Origin: Hyaloscypha bicolor E
Taxonomy: Eukaryota > Ascomycota > Leotiomycetes > Helotiales > Hyaloscyphaceae
Length of the DNA stretch: 64,000 nt
Direction: 5' to 3'
NCBI RefSeq assembly: GCF_002865645.1
Contig: NW_020194589.1
Coordinates: forward strand, 2,703,750-2,767,749
This document shows positions 33,679-44,242 of the stretch, in pieces. Under the pieces are notes generated by a model. The model worked only from the letters and a program-made list of their open reading frames with translations. It made no database searches and had not been told where the DNA came from. Made by a program: the position numbers and the translations under genes. The first letter of the stretch is position 1. Each line of letters begins with the position of its first letter.

Positions 33679-36008
33679 TCTTGTTTATCCTCTCGAGATG
33701 AACAGCTAAGAGGAAGAGCTTATGTATAGCTTGGGGTGCGGAGCCGAAACAGTGGGACTATGGGTGCCGGATATGGCGTTATGGTCTGCAGGAAGCGGAG
33801 GCTCGATGGAGTTCTTATAGGTCGTTGGGATGCTCATCAACATCTAAGGGGAGAAGGGGAGGTGTTGGGCAGTGAGGTGGCAGTCAGACTATGAGGGAAA
33901 AAAAAACTTGCTGCGTTTGCGTCTCCATACATGCAACTGCAACACGGCAGCTAGAGTCAGGTCGGTTTCGGCAGAATGCATCTGAACAGATGGAGAAATG
34001 TTGTTCGAAGAAGTAACGTCGATCAACCGAAAAGAACATAGGGTCGTGTGTGCTGGTCCCATCGGTGAGATACCACAAGTCCATGTACGACCGTACCGAA
34101 TGACTTCGAAAAAGCAATATGAGGCGGGAGTAGTGGAGATGCAAAGCCAGCGCTACAGTCTCTTACAGCTTCTTGCAGGCCCGAATTGTCATGGGACGGT
34201 GGGAGAGAGGGTCGAGTTGGGCAGGTGCGTGAGCATGCTTCGGGTGGGGAGAGGGGGGAAATCGCAGTGAGGCAAATGGGAGCCCAATTAAGAACGGTAT
34301 TTCTTGCCTCGAACAAGCCGCGCTGCATGGAGACCAAAGTAGGACGAACCAAAGTACCAATACTTTTTGTCATGAATGGTTTTTAAGAGCGCAGTAATTG
34401 CTGCTGAGACCTTGATAAGTTTTTGCAATTTCCTCAGTGTTATCCATTTTCCTTTTGATCGAAAAACCAATACTACGTTTGTAGATGCAGATCCTGGGCA
34501 CTTTTCAAAAACCCAATTGCGCGGAGATGAAAACTGAACCACCATCTCTAGGCCAAACAGTAAAATGCCGGACATTCGACGAGATCAAAATTGTTTCTTG
34601 TGATAGGTTGGACTAAACTTTCAAGTCCTGCAACGGGTGACTATCAATCTGTATTCCCCGAATGCGGTAGATGTCCGAGACTCATCGATCGAGCTCCACT
34701 GCAGGAACGGGTGGCTACATGAAATTTATACGACGGATTCTCAGTGTCTGCAAGGAAGCTCCGTGATTCGAAGTTATGGCTCGGAGAAACCATTCGACTG
34801 GTGATCGGTGCAAGACCAGACGGTACTGTGCAAGCAATCAGCCCTGCAACTTGCATCTTTGTCCAGAATCTTCTGATCAGCAATCTGCCATCGTGACCAT
34901 ATTCCTTCACCGCTCTGCCAATCTAGACTGAGAAAGATCCCGACGCCTTGGGAGACCAGACCATCCAAGAAGAAATGGACTGCGGATCCGGCTTGAGCCC
35001 AGGGTCTGACCACTCCTGCATTAACGTTCAGATCTAAGATCGAAGAAACGGGCAAGCCCCTGTCCCGCGGGGTGACCTGATGCTGCGTCTCAAGAGAGCA
35101 GGCGTTTTATCAGATGAGAGCAAAGAGTCTTAACAAACGTCGGTTGAAGAGCCAAGCATACAGAAAGCTGCACACTGGCCAGTCGGATCGTGCGTCATGT
35201 CTGGAAGCCTTCAGATCTCAGACCATTGAGCATACTTGGCGGTTCGCCTTGCTGATACACAACTTCATCCATTGAGCTGTGCTCACTCATCAAAACAAAC
35301 GATGGAGCTGTAGCGTGGCGACGTCAGAGGAAGCCAAGTAATATATTGCTACAGCCTTGTTATTTCGAGGCAGCCTTGCTTGACCAGCGCATCATCCAGC
35401 ATTGCTGCCCAAGTGGTACGAGAGCAGCCTTCTTTTCGGCCCTGGAATAACGGGAGTAAGCCAAGGGTAGGACTGCATAGAAAAGGCCGCGGGATTGATC
35501 ATTCCGATATCTGAGTGTCTGCTTCCGAGCCAGGGGCCGGTTTCCAGAAGAGAACTTCCTCGGGCTGAAATTTTCCTTGCGAGATTCGGGGGATTGGGGT
35601 CCGACGACGAGTTCGACTTCGACTTCGCCTTGGAAGGGAGATGGACCTCCGTTGGGCCTGCTCACGTGAGCAGTTTGCTCTTTCTTGAAATTCCTGAAAT
35701 CCTTCTTGCAAATAAATGATCGTGATGAGCAGTCTGAGTCAACAAGCTCTAGTCATGAGATCGCGAGAAGAGGAGAGATGATGAGTAATCTTCACAGGGA
35801 CGCTCGGTACACTTCAGTGTGCCTGTGCCTCGGCCCCGGCCAAAACGATCGTGGGGAAGGACATCAAGAGCTCATGTCAACAAAGCCGACATGAGTGTTG
35901 ACCACTTCACCACTCCCGTAGACGACAAATTATAGAGAATGATAGAATAGAGCGTCCTTTTGTACAGATCACCAACCTTCTCTTCACCCACATCATACAT
36001 CAAACACA
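33679..36008. other. 2.3 kb region without a recognisable gene
   Basis: Many short overlapping ORFs on both strands, none with a family motif. The last 150 bp are the promoter of the nitronate monooxygenase gene. Confidence 0.4.
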
Positions 36009-37103
36009 ATGCCATTCAATACAAAGCTGACGAAGGCGCTGGGCATCAAAGGTAGGCCCCATTCGAATATCCTTCAGGCCGATGATGCTGATACTCTGCC
36101 ACTCCAGTTCCCATCGTTCAGGGAGGCATGCAATGGGTTGGATATGCTGAGCTCGCATCGGCCGTCAGCAATGCGGGCGGGTTGGGCATCCTCACTGCTC
36201 TCACGCAGCCAACACCGGAAGACCTTCGAAAGGAAATCCGAAAATGCAAGACAATGACCAATAAACCGTTTGGCGTCAACATCACACTTCTTCCGTCCAT
36301 GAATGCACCTGACTATGGAGCATACGCACAAGTGGCTATTGATGAGGGCATTCGAATTGTCGAGACAGCCGGGAACAGCCCTGGACCAGTTATCAAAAAG
36401 CTAAAGGCTGTTGGCACAATCATCCTCCACAAGTGTACCACCATCCGTCATGCCCAGAGTGCCATCAAACTTGGTGTTGATTTCCTAAGCATCGACGGCT
36501 TCGAGTGTGCTGGACATGTTGGCGAGACAGACATTACGAATTTCATTCTTCTCAGTCGAGCTCGGCAATCTCTCGATGTGCCCTTCATTGCGTCCGGAGG
36601 CTTTGCAGATGGACAAGGACTTGCGGCTGCTCTGAGCTTGGGAGCTGAGGGTATCAATATGGGCACCAGATTTATGTGTACTGTCGAAGCACCCATCCAC
36701 AAGAACATCAAGGAGGAGATCGTCAGAGCCCAAGAAACCGATACAGAGCTCGTACTCCGACGATGGAAGAATACCAGCCGGTTATATAAGAATAAAGTAA
36801 CAGATGCGGCGGTGAAAATCGAGAAGGAGAGTAAGACGGGCAAATTCGAGGAGGTCGCGCCATACGTAAGCGGCAAAAGGGGTCGAGAGGTCTTCATCAA
36901 TGGAGATCCTGATTATGGAGTAAGCCAATGTTCTGTTTCTGAATAAATGACTGACCAGTATATAGGTTTGGACCGCAGGCCAAGTAATTGGCCTCATTCA
37001 TGATATCCCTACATGTGATGAGTTGGTCAAGAGGATTGAGCGGGAGGCAGAGGAGACTTTGAACAAAGCATCTGCGCTCATTGCGCCTGCCAGCAAGCTC
37101 TGA
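36009..37103 (+). CDS. Nitronate monooxygenase (2-nitropropane dioxygenase family)
   Basis: FMN-dependent enzyme oxidising alkyl nitronates such as propionate-3-nitronate, a plant and fungal toxin, using oxygen. Exons 36009-36051, 36108-36919 and 36966-37103 give 330 residues. The first splice joins MPFNTKLTKALGIK to VPIVQGGMQWVGYAELASAV, the conserved FMN-binding start of the family. GGLGILTALTQP follows. The catalytic histidine is in IDGFECAGHVGETD, with the phosphate-binding FIASGGFADGQGLAAAL and GAEGINMGTRFMCT after it. The C-terminal exon reads VWTAGQVIGLIHDIPTCDEL. All landmark residues are present and lengths agree with class I enzymes. No neighbouring gene shares a pathway with it. 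Confidence 0.92.
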
Positions 37104-39594
37104 TTGTACATTTAGAAATACAATGACTCGTTTTGACGTTCTCTGACGGGGTACCATTGCTTTTTAGATGGTGGGTGAACCGAATGTCTATTATAGCACA
37201 GCCAAGCGGTAGATGGGCTTTATTGCCCTGGCGGAAATCCTCCTGAGGCCGTCAACACTAAGCAAAAAGCCCAATTTTTATGATCTTTCCCTTCAGTTTC
37301 GATCCCTTTTCCACCACTTCTTCCATCATTCTTCGAACTTCAATCTTCTGCTCCACCAAAGTTACCATGTGACTTCCTCAGACCGCTCCAGAGGTCTCCC
37401 TGCATACTCTTACACTCTCCTTTTCAAAATATAGCCACATCGACCACGGGGAGACATCTGGAGAGGCAAAAAATACCTTCACATTGTGGCCAGAAAGCAG
37501 ATCCTGTCCTCCAGAGACCACCTATCTATCTCCACGTCGAACATCATCGCCACATCGGCAAGAGGGCGGTCTCTGGAGGGATCAAACCACGACACTGGCT
37601 CGAATACTCAGCAGCGACGTCCTCCCGCCCCCACCCCCCCTCCTCCCCAATGGGAAGCCTTTCCACACTTCGGCCGCCAACACCGCGCCATATCGGCCAG
37701 AAGGGTGGGCTCTGGAGGGATAAAACCACCGAATTAAAAGATTTTAAGTCTGATATCACTCTGCAATTCTGACAATTGGCTAATAATTGAACATTCTAGG
37801 CCTTGAGCTACTTAGCGGAACATAGCTCGACCTACAAGCGTGAATCACTGGTGGACTTAAGCACCTCAACCTCACTGGCACTTGTCAATATCCTCGATTC
37901 CGTCCCTTCAAAAGGCTTGATATGGCTGAGACAATAGCCCCCACCGCTTGCTTCAAGGCCACCATCATGCTTTGATTTGGTGCGCGTTGATCCATCAAAC
38001 AGCCCGGTGCGGCCACTACTTCCGTCACGGGCTCGGTGAACAATCCAACGATTACAGAATTCTGCTTTGGTCTAAACTCTTGAGCGGTCCATTGTTCAGC
38101 TTCCGCGGGGAAACAATCCTCTGCTGTTTACAAGTCACACTTGATTCAGCTAGAAAGATCAGGCGCACCGCCCAACATCAAGCTTCACATCTACAAGATG
38201 GAGAGTTGCTGTTCGCAATGAAGTATCAATCAGGGGGACGACCAAAGCAACCTTGAGGGGCTTGTCTCAACAGGACAAACGGGTTGTATTTTATCCAGGA
38301 TAGCCAAGCCTCCAGCCGAAGAAAGGTACGCAATATCTTATGCTTGGTTGTTTTTGAAGAACAGCCATACTGACATTTACCAAGATTCTATAAAGGCTTA
38401 GTGGAGTACTGGACAATGATCATCCAGATCAGTTGCAAAGTAAGAAGCAGAGTAAGCTGCACTAGATCTCACAGGAAGGGGAAGGCAAGGCGACTCCAAC
38501 ATAACGACCACGGCCAAGTATTTTGCAGAGTTCCTGTTCTAAATGTGAGCAAGTGAGGTTAGAGCGGCTAAGTGTCTTCGTTTCATAAGTTCCTAGCTCG
38601 GAGTCATTAGACACAATGCAGTTACGACCACCCACAATGACAGTTCAAGGGCAAGATCGGCTTCTCCAAAAAAGAGAGACATGTGCTATCAGGCTTCTCG
38701 ACACCGTGCGAGAGAGGGGTTTCACAATATCAATGTCAAGAACTTCTGCACTATTGGGAGGATGTATGTATGGCTTGAGATAAAGAGGCTCGAGAAGGAG
38801 AACGTGGGAAATGTGACGAATGAAGCGAGAATCGAGCGGCTTGTCGGAGCAGCGGGCTGAAGGGTGCCAATTTGTGCGCAGATGAAGGCAAGTCGAAGCC
38901 CCAATCTGGTGGTACAGACTTCACGTGGATTCAAGAAGATTGGCCCAGGTGAGACCTGGCTCCCTTTCCACCAATCACCAGTATTGTCCCGACTCCACTG
39001 TCTCCACATCATACTGATATGATCAAATGAAAGCGAGAGAGTACCTTTCTTTGCGGATATTCCACATGAACATGATGAAATGCTTTTCTTCGTTCTCCAC
39101 TTCACACACCGCCTCCCCCTGATTCGCGGACAAACTCTTCCCCGCCCCCGCAACGATTGTTCCATCTTCTCCGCCCCACCGAATTATCCGGGCCCCTGGC
39201 TCTTGCCGCAATGCGCTAGACCCCCGCGGTGCCTGGCCTGGCCCGCGAAAGCTTCAATTTATTTCGGCCGTGGGAGCGATCTTCCTAATGTCGTGGTTGG
39301 ATTGGAGCTCTTGGTCGGGGACCAGGACATGGGGATTTAAATCCTGGGAATATTGGAGAGATGGTATGGATTGGCATTTTTCCGACGATGTGGATGGAAA
39401 GGGGTAGATATGAAGTCATGAATTTCCTCGATTTTTTTCTTTCCCCTCGTTGTGCTTGGGCTCTTTTAATCTGCTGTCTTTCTTGAAGCCGCTGATGTGA
39501 CACTGAGCTCCTCGAAAAGATCAGTGTGGAGCCTCTCAATTTGCGTCAATTCGTCATCTCACTTTGAAATTCACTGGAGCTTACGAAAATCGGA
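37104..39594. other. 2.5 kb intergenic region with a local repeat
   Basis: No recognisable gene. Around 37500-37735 there are related GGTCTCTGGAGGGATCAAACC-like elements (see repeat entry). The rest has only short unsupported ORFs, including a 147-codon minus frame at 38722-39165. The last 300 bp form the promoter side of the pectin methylesterase. Confidence 0.4.
37509..37735. repeat. Inverted and direct repeat around a CTCTGGAGGGAT element
   Basis: CCTCCAGAGACC at about 37509-37520 is the exact reverse complement of GGTCTCTGGAGG at about 37569-37580, with a spacer near 48 bp. A second direct copy, GGGCTCTGGAGGGATAAAAC, lies near 37709. The flanking CATCGGCAAGAGGGCGG and TATCGGCCAGAAGGGTGG are also similar, so a segment of roughly 140 bp seems to have been duplicated. 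Confidence 0.5.
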
Positions 39595-41016
39595 ATGACT
39601 CGCAATCTCTCCTTTCCAATTCTGCTCCTATTCTTAGCAACGTTTTTATCTCTAGTCTCAGGCTGGGATATCAATAGTCAGAATGATCGACATAGTTGCC
39701 AGGCATACTCCAGAGATCCACTGGAGGGATGTGACCGTAAACGGACAGTTTACGTGGATGTTGTGAGCAGCGATTCAAAATATAAGACCGTGCAGTCAGG
39801 CAAGCTTCTCCCTCCATCAACTCAATCACGAGCTGACAATATGACAGCTGTGGCATCATTACCCAACAATACTGGTATGACTGTTTGATCTGACGAGAAG
39901 ATTTGAGGTGGCATTGACAGGACTCGCAGATACCTACATAATTTTAATTGCTTCCGGGAACTACACCGAACAAGTACCTCCCCTCTTTCCATCCCTCTAG
40001 ATCCCCTACTAAACTCCCCAGGTAAATGTCACCCGCCGCGGGCCCACCTACCTCATCGGCCAAACCGCCCACCCAACCTCCCAGTCTCACAACACAGTAA
40101 ACATAATATGGGCCGCCATTGCCGTGCCCGGCCTCGACAACGCCTTCACCAGCACCTTGACCGTAGCCCCGAATCTGAACGCTTCCCTGACAGGCAGCGG
40201 ACCCACAGGCTTTGCTGTGCCGTCTGGGACACCGTTCGGATGTGTGGATTTCAGGACTTATAATTTGAACTTTGTTAACAATTTTGCGCCTTATTGTGAG
40301 TCTGCCGTTGCCATACGCGGAGGGAGAGGTTAATAAAGAATAGCGGATGACCCCTCGTTGGCATTGAGTATCAGTTATGCCAATGGAGGATTTTATTACA
40401 CCGGTTTCTATAGTTACCAAGATACAGTAAGGCTGTTCTGACCGATTGCTATTTCACGAGGTCTGATAATTTCTAGGTTTATGTTGGCAAGCTCGGAAAC
40501 GCATACATAAAGAACAGCGAGGTAGCCGGACAAACCGACTTCTTCTATGGTTTTGGCACCGCTTGGGTTGAATCCACCTCCATCTCCCTGCGCTCCTGCG
40601 GAGGTGGCATAACAGCTTGGAAAGGCACCAATACCTCCTTCCCCAATGCCTACGGAATCTACATTGTCGATTCCAACGTCCACGCCGCCAACTCCTCCCT
40701 AAACATCACCGGAAAGTGCGCTCTAGGTCGCCCTTGGAACGCTCAGATGCGTTCGATCTTCGCCTACACGTACTTGGACAAGAGCATTCTGAGCACGGGT
40801 TATATTGATTGGAATCCCGCGAGATACAATAATTATACGCTGCAGGCGGAGTATAGGGATTACGGACCCGGATATAATGTTACGGGCAGGGAGGCGGCGA
40901 AGTTTGACGTGCAGTTGACCCCGGAGGAGTGGGCGCAGTATAGTAGTCCGCAGAAGGTTTTCCAGTATCCGGATGGGAGATTCGGGAATACTGCGTGGAT
41001 TGATTGGAGTGTTTGA
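39595..41016 (+). CDS. Secreted pectin methylesterase (carbohydrate esterase family 8)
   Basis: Removes methyl groups from homogalacturonan, preparing plant cell-wall pectin for lyases and polygalacturonases. Exons 39595-39799, 39848-39874, 39930-39973, 40022-40295, 40344-40426 and 40477-41016 give 390 residues. The signal peptide is MTRNLSFPILLLFLATFLSL with cleavage likely after LVSG. YKTVQSAVASLPNNT is rebuilt across the first intron, then SGNYTEQVNVTRRGPTYLIG. The catalytic acid/base Asp is in the QDT of YQDTVYVG, the nucleophile Asp in AGQTDFFYGFG, and the substrate Arg in CALGRPWN. Several N-glycosylation sequons (NASL, NTS, NYT) fit a secreted protein. The first intron has a GC donor (GCAAGC). 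Reading through it keeps the frame but inserts 16 residues with no family counterpart. Confidence 0.92.
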
Positions 41017-42101
41017 TCAGATTTAGAGAAGATGGGTGCTTTAGTTGTTTAATCGAAAGAAATTGAGATCATGCCCATCTGTTATGACAAGCGTGGCAGT
41101 GAAGGATGTATGAGACGTGAAGCCTGGTTCTCCCAAAGCGATTCGGTACTTTCAGAAGGCGATCGGTCTTAAAAGTAATTTCCCCAAAAGAGCGTAATGA
41201 TAATGTCTTACTTGCCCTCTGTGTCCAGCAGAAATTCATACCGGGCGTGGTGCTGGGATGAATACAGTCAGTCGGTGGTACGTGTTCGCTCGGCTCGCAA
41301 GCTGTTCCCAACAGGCTGGTTTCTGATCATAATTTTGTCAATTGCCAATCGATTACGCCTTTGTAGCACCAGGTTACGAAGGTATCCGTACGGAAGGTAA
41401 AGATCCGAGAAAATCTGAGGTCTCCTAATACGAACACGAGATATCTTTTAAAATTAAAACGAGTTATTATTAAGTTTTTATTTTTTAAGTTTTTATTTTT
41501 TAAGTTTTTATTTTTTAAGTTTTTATTTTTTAAGTTTTTATTTTTTAAGTTTTTATTTTTTTTTTATTTTTTAAGTTTTTATTTTTTAAGTTTTTATTTT
41601 TTAAGTTTTTATTTTTTAAGTTTTTATTTTTTAAGTTTTTATTTTTTAAGTTTTTATTTTTTAATTTTTTTTATAGTTTTTTTTTGATGAAAAGGAAGGT
41701 AAGCTATACCCCTATATAAATTTTCTTTTACAACTTTTTGATAGATTAGGGAGTTTAATTTTTTACCCAATCGGGACTGATTAACCGTAATCAGCTAGCC
41801 AATCAATTTTGGCCGATCAACTGATTACTGAGTAGAAACCAGCCACTGTCACCCTGGCTCGTCCCATGTACTGCTGAATTTCAATCCACAATCAAACGAC
41901 GGGGTTTCCGTTGTTTCTTGATAGGAGATTTGTTGGCTACGACGATGGCTTTGTACTTTTGGTTTTGATTTCTGAATTAAGTAACCCCTACTAACCAAGA
42001 ATCATACAAAAAATGGAAACGAGAGAGAGAAGATCATCTTTTATACAGCCAAATCATCCTGAACATTCGGAGTAGAGAAGAGGACCGAGTGCCTCTCCAC
42101 T
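41017..42101. other. AT-rich intergenic region
   Basis: Base composition falls sharply to AT between about 41400 and 41800, centred on the minisatellite described separately. The stretch after it (TATACCCCTATATAAATTTTC and following) is AT-rich without ORFs and could be a remnant of a mutated transposon, but no terminal repeat or coding trace was found. Confidence 0.4.
41471..41665. repeat. 15-bp AT-rich minisatellite
   Basis: About a dozen head-to-tail copies of the 15-mer TAAGTTTTTATTTTT (any rotation), nearly identical. One irregular spot near 41551-41570 has a longer T run and one unit lacks TAAG. The only G in each unit keeps the phase easy to see. It lies between the pectin methylesterase and the MFS pump genes. 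Confidence 0.9.
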
Positions 42102-44242
42102 TCACGCAAACGCAGTAACAGGCTCCTTCACAGCCTCCGCGTCGCCCTCTTTCTTATCCTGTCCATGTCCCTTCTTTACACTCTTCCACTCCAATCCACA
42201 AACGAAGAAGAACGCAGCAATCGCGCAAGCAGTCGTAATCCAATAACAGTGTGTCAAACCATCAACATATGCCTGTAAGACGGCTTCGAGAGCATCTTCT
42301 TGGTGTAGTTTGGCAAGAATCTCGCGGATCTGCGTGGCACCGCTGTGCAAGAACAGTTGTGCAGGAAGTTGGGGGGCGTTCTTTTGTATGCCGCTAAGTA
42401 GTGCATTCTGGAAGAGTGTTTGTGCAACGGAGATGAAGAGAGCACCGCCTAGTGTTTGGAAGAATGAGACACAGGCCGTAGCGACGGGCACGTCGGAGAG
42501 GGGAAGGACGGTTTGCACGACCAGGACTCCGCTTTGGAAACCTACTCCGATTCCAAGGCCTGCGAGGACTTGATAGCCGAACCAGGCTGAGAGGGGGGTT
42601 GTGAGCGAGAAGGTTGTGATCAGGCCGCCTCCGACTGCGAAGAGTACCATGCAGAAGAGCATGACGGGGACGTAGGATCCGATCACCGTGATCAGTCCGC
42701 CTGTGAGCATCGAAGAGAGAACCGTGGATATCAGAAGAGGGAGGAGCTGGATGCCTGCATGGGTTGCGGTGCTGCCTTTAACCGACTGAAAGTAGATGGC
42801 TAGGTAGAAAATGAGTGTGAAGAATCCGGAACCAAAAACAAATGAAAATGCTAGAGCGAGACAGACGTTGCGGTTGCGGAACAAACGCGGAGGCAGTGTT
42901 CCTTTGTCGCCGAGCTTAAGTTGTGAGGCTATGAAGATAAGAGCAAGAATGGCAAATCCGACGAATAGGCCGATGATCTTAGAGCTGTTCCATGCGTATG
43001 TAGAACCGCCCCACTGGAGGGCGAGAAGCAGGCAGACGACGGCGGGAACAAGGATCGAGGCGCCGATTAGGTCGAGCTTGAGAATTCTCTGAGGGATTGT
43101 CAGTCCTTCTGGGTTGTTTTCTCGTGTGATGTGCAAGAAGAGGACGATGACTAGGATCGACAGGGCACCGATAGGTAGGCTGAGGGTGTAAGCTTTCATG
43201 ACTGTTTACGGCTGCAGGACAGGTACTTACTTGATGTAGAAGCACCATCTCCAACTGATTCGGTCACTAGGTGCTGGTTAGAAAAGTCTTGAAGTTGTAA
43301 AGGGCAACTTGCGTAAACACGCCGCCGAGGAGAGGTCCAGCTACGGAGGCAATTCCCCACATACCCCCAATCAATCCAAAAGCAGCTGGCCGGTTTCGAA
43401 GAGGCACTGGACGTGTCAGCCTTCTGAAGGAGGTGGCGTGCCTCATTTCGTTGTATAACGGAATGCGAATCTAGGATTTGGCGTTCTTCGATGGAACGAT
43501 TCCGTTGGTGGTACTTACAACAATAGGCCATAATGACAATCGCGCCTGAGAACAAGCCTCCAGTGCCCATACCAGCAATAGCTCTTCCAACAATCAACGC
43601 AACACTGCTAGGAGCGGTCGCGCAGACAAGAGAGCTGTTACATGATTAGTCGCAAGCACGGCTGTTGGGCTGATATGACGTACCCAAGCTCAAAGAGCAC
43701 GATGGCAGAAATGAACACAAGTTTGATCTTCGGCTGTGTCAGTGGCTCTCTAGTTGGATTGGGCTCAAGCACTCACATTGAAGATAGTATAGATCCTGCC
43801 AAAGGTAGGCTGAAGGGCCGTTGCCGTAAGGAAATATGCGCTGCCGTACCTACTACAGTTAGCTGGCTGCCAAGGGGCCGATGAGGGGAAATCGCTACCA
43901 TCCAATATCCTTGATGCTGTTGAAGTGATCTGTAATCTTTGGGATTGCAGTTGCAATGATAGTTTGGTCCAAGGCGACGAGGAAGACGGCAAGACAGAGA
44001 GCCGCGAGGATAACAACCAGCTTGAGGCCATGTGGATATTGCATGTCCTCCTCCGCATCCAGATTGGCCTGGGCCTCCTTCTCTGTGGCGGTAGTCTGCT
44101 CCTTGAGGGCTGTAGGTTGAGAATCCATGTCGACTTGCTCCGTTGCTTCGGTGGTTTCTACTTCTTCTTTCTTCGGGTCTTCAAAGGTCGTCTCGGTGAT
44201 GGAGGTGGCCTTTGATCCCCCTTGTGTCTCTGCCTGCGCCAT
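42102..44242 (-). CDS. MFS drug:proton antiporter, 14-TM (DHA2) type
   Basis: Major-facilitator efflux pump of the fungal 14-TM group that exports toxins and drugs; substrate unknown. Seven exons (44242-43899, 43849-43777, 43733-43684, 43634-43519, 43406-43319, 43266-43231, 43179-42102) sum to 594 residues. A hydrophilic acidic N-terminus precedes TM1, which ends [14 protein letters not shown], the family's motif D1. Next come [34 protein letters not shown], the antiporter motif C in [31 protein letters not shown], and ten further hydrophobic segments to a Lys-rich tail. The junction before DRISWRW needs a weak donor (GTTTAC) and loses two residues usually present there, so exon 5's end is tentative. 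An upstream in-frame Met at 44266 would add 8 residues. No biosynthetic genes lie nearby. Confidence 0.82.

Noticed and set aside
41400..42100. Possible transposon in the AT-rich island
   Set aside because: No terminal repeats, no transposase trace, no target-site duplication seen; kept as minisatellite only.
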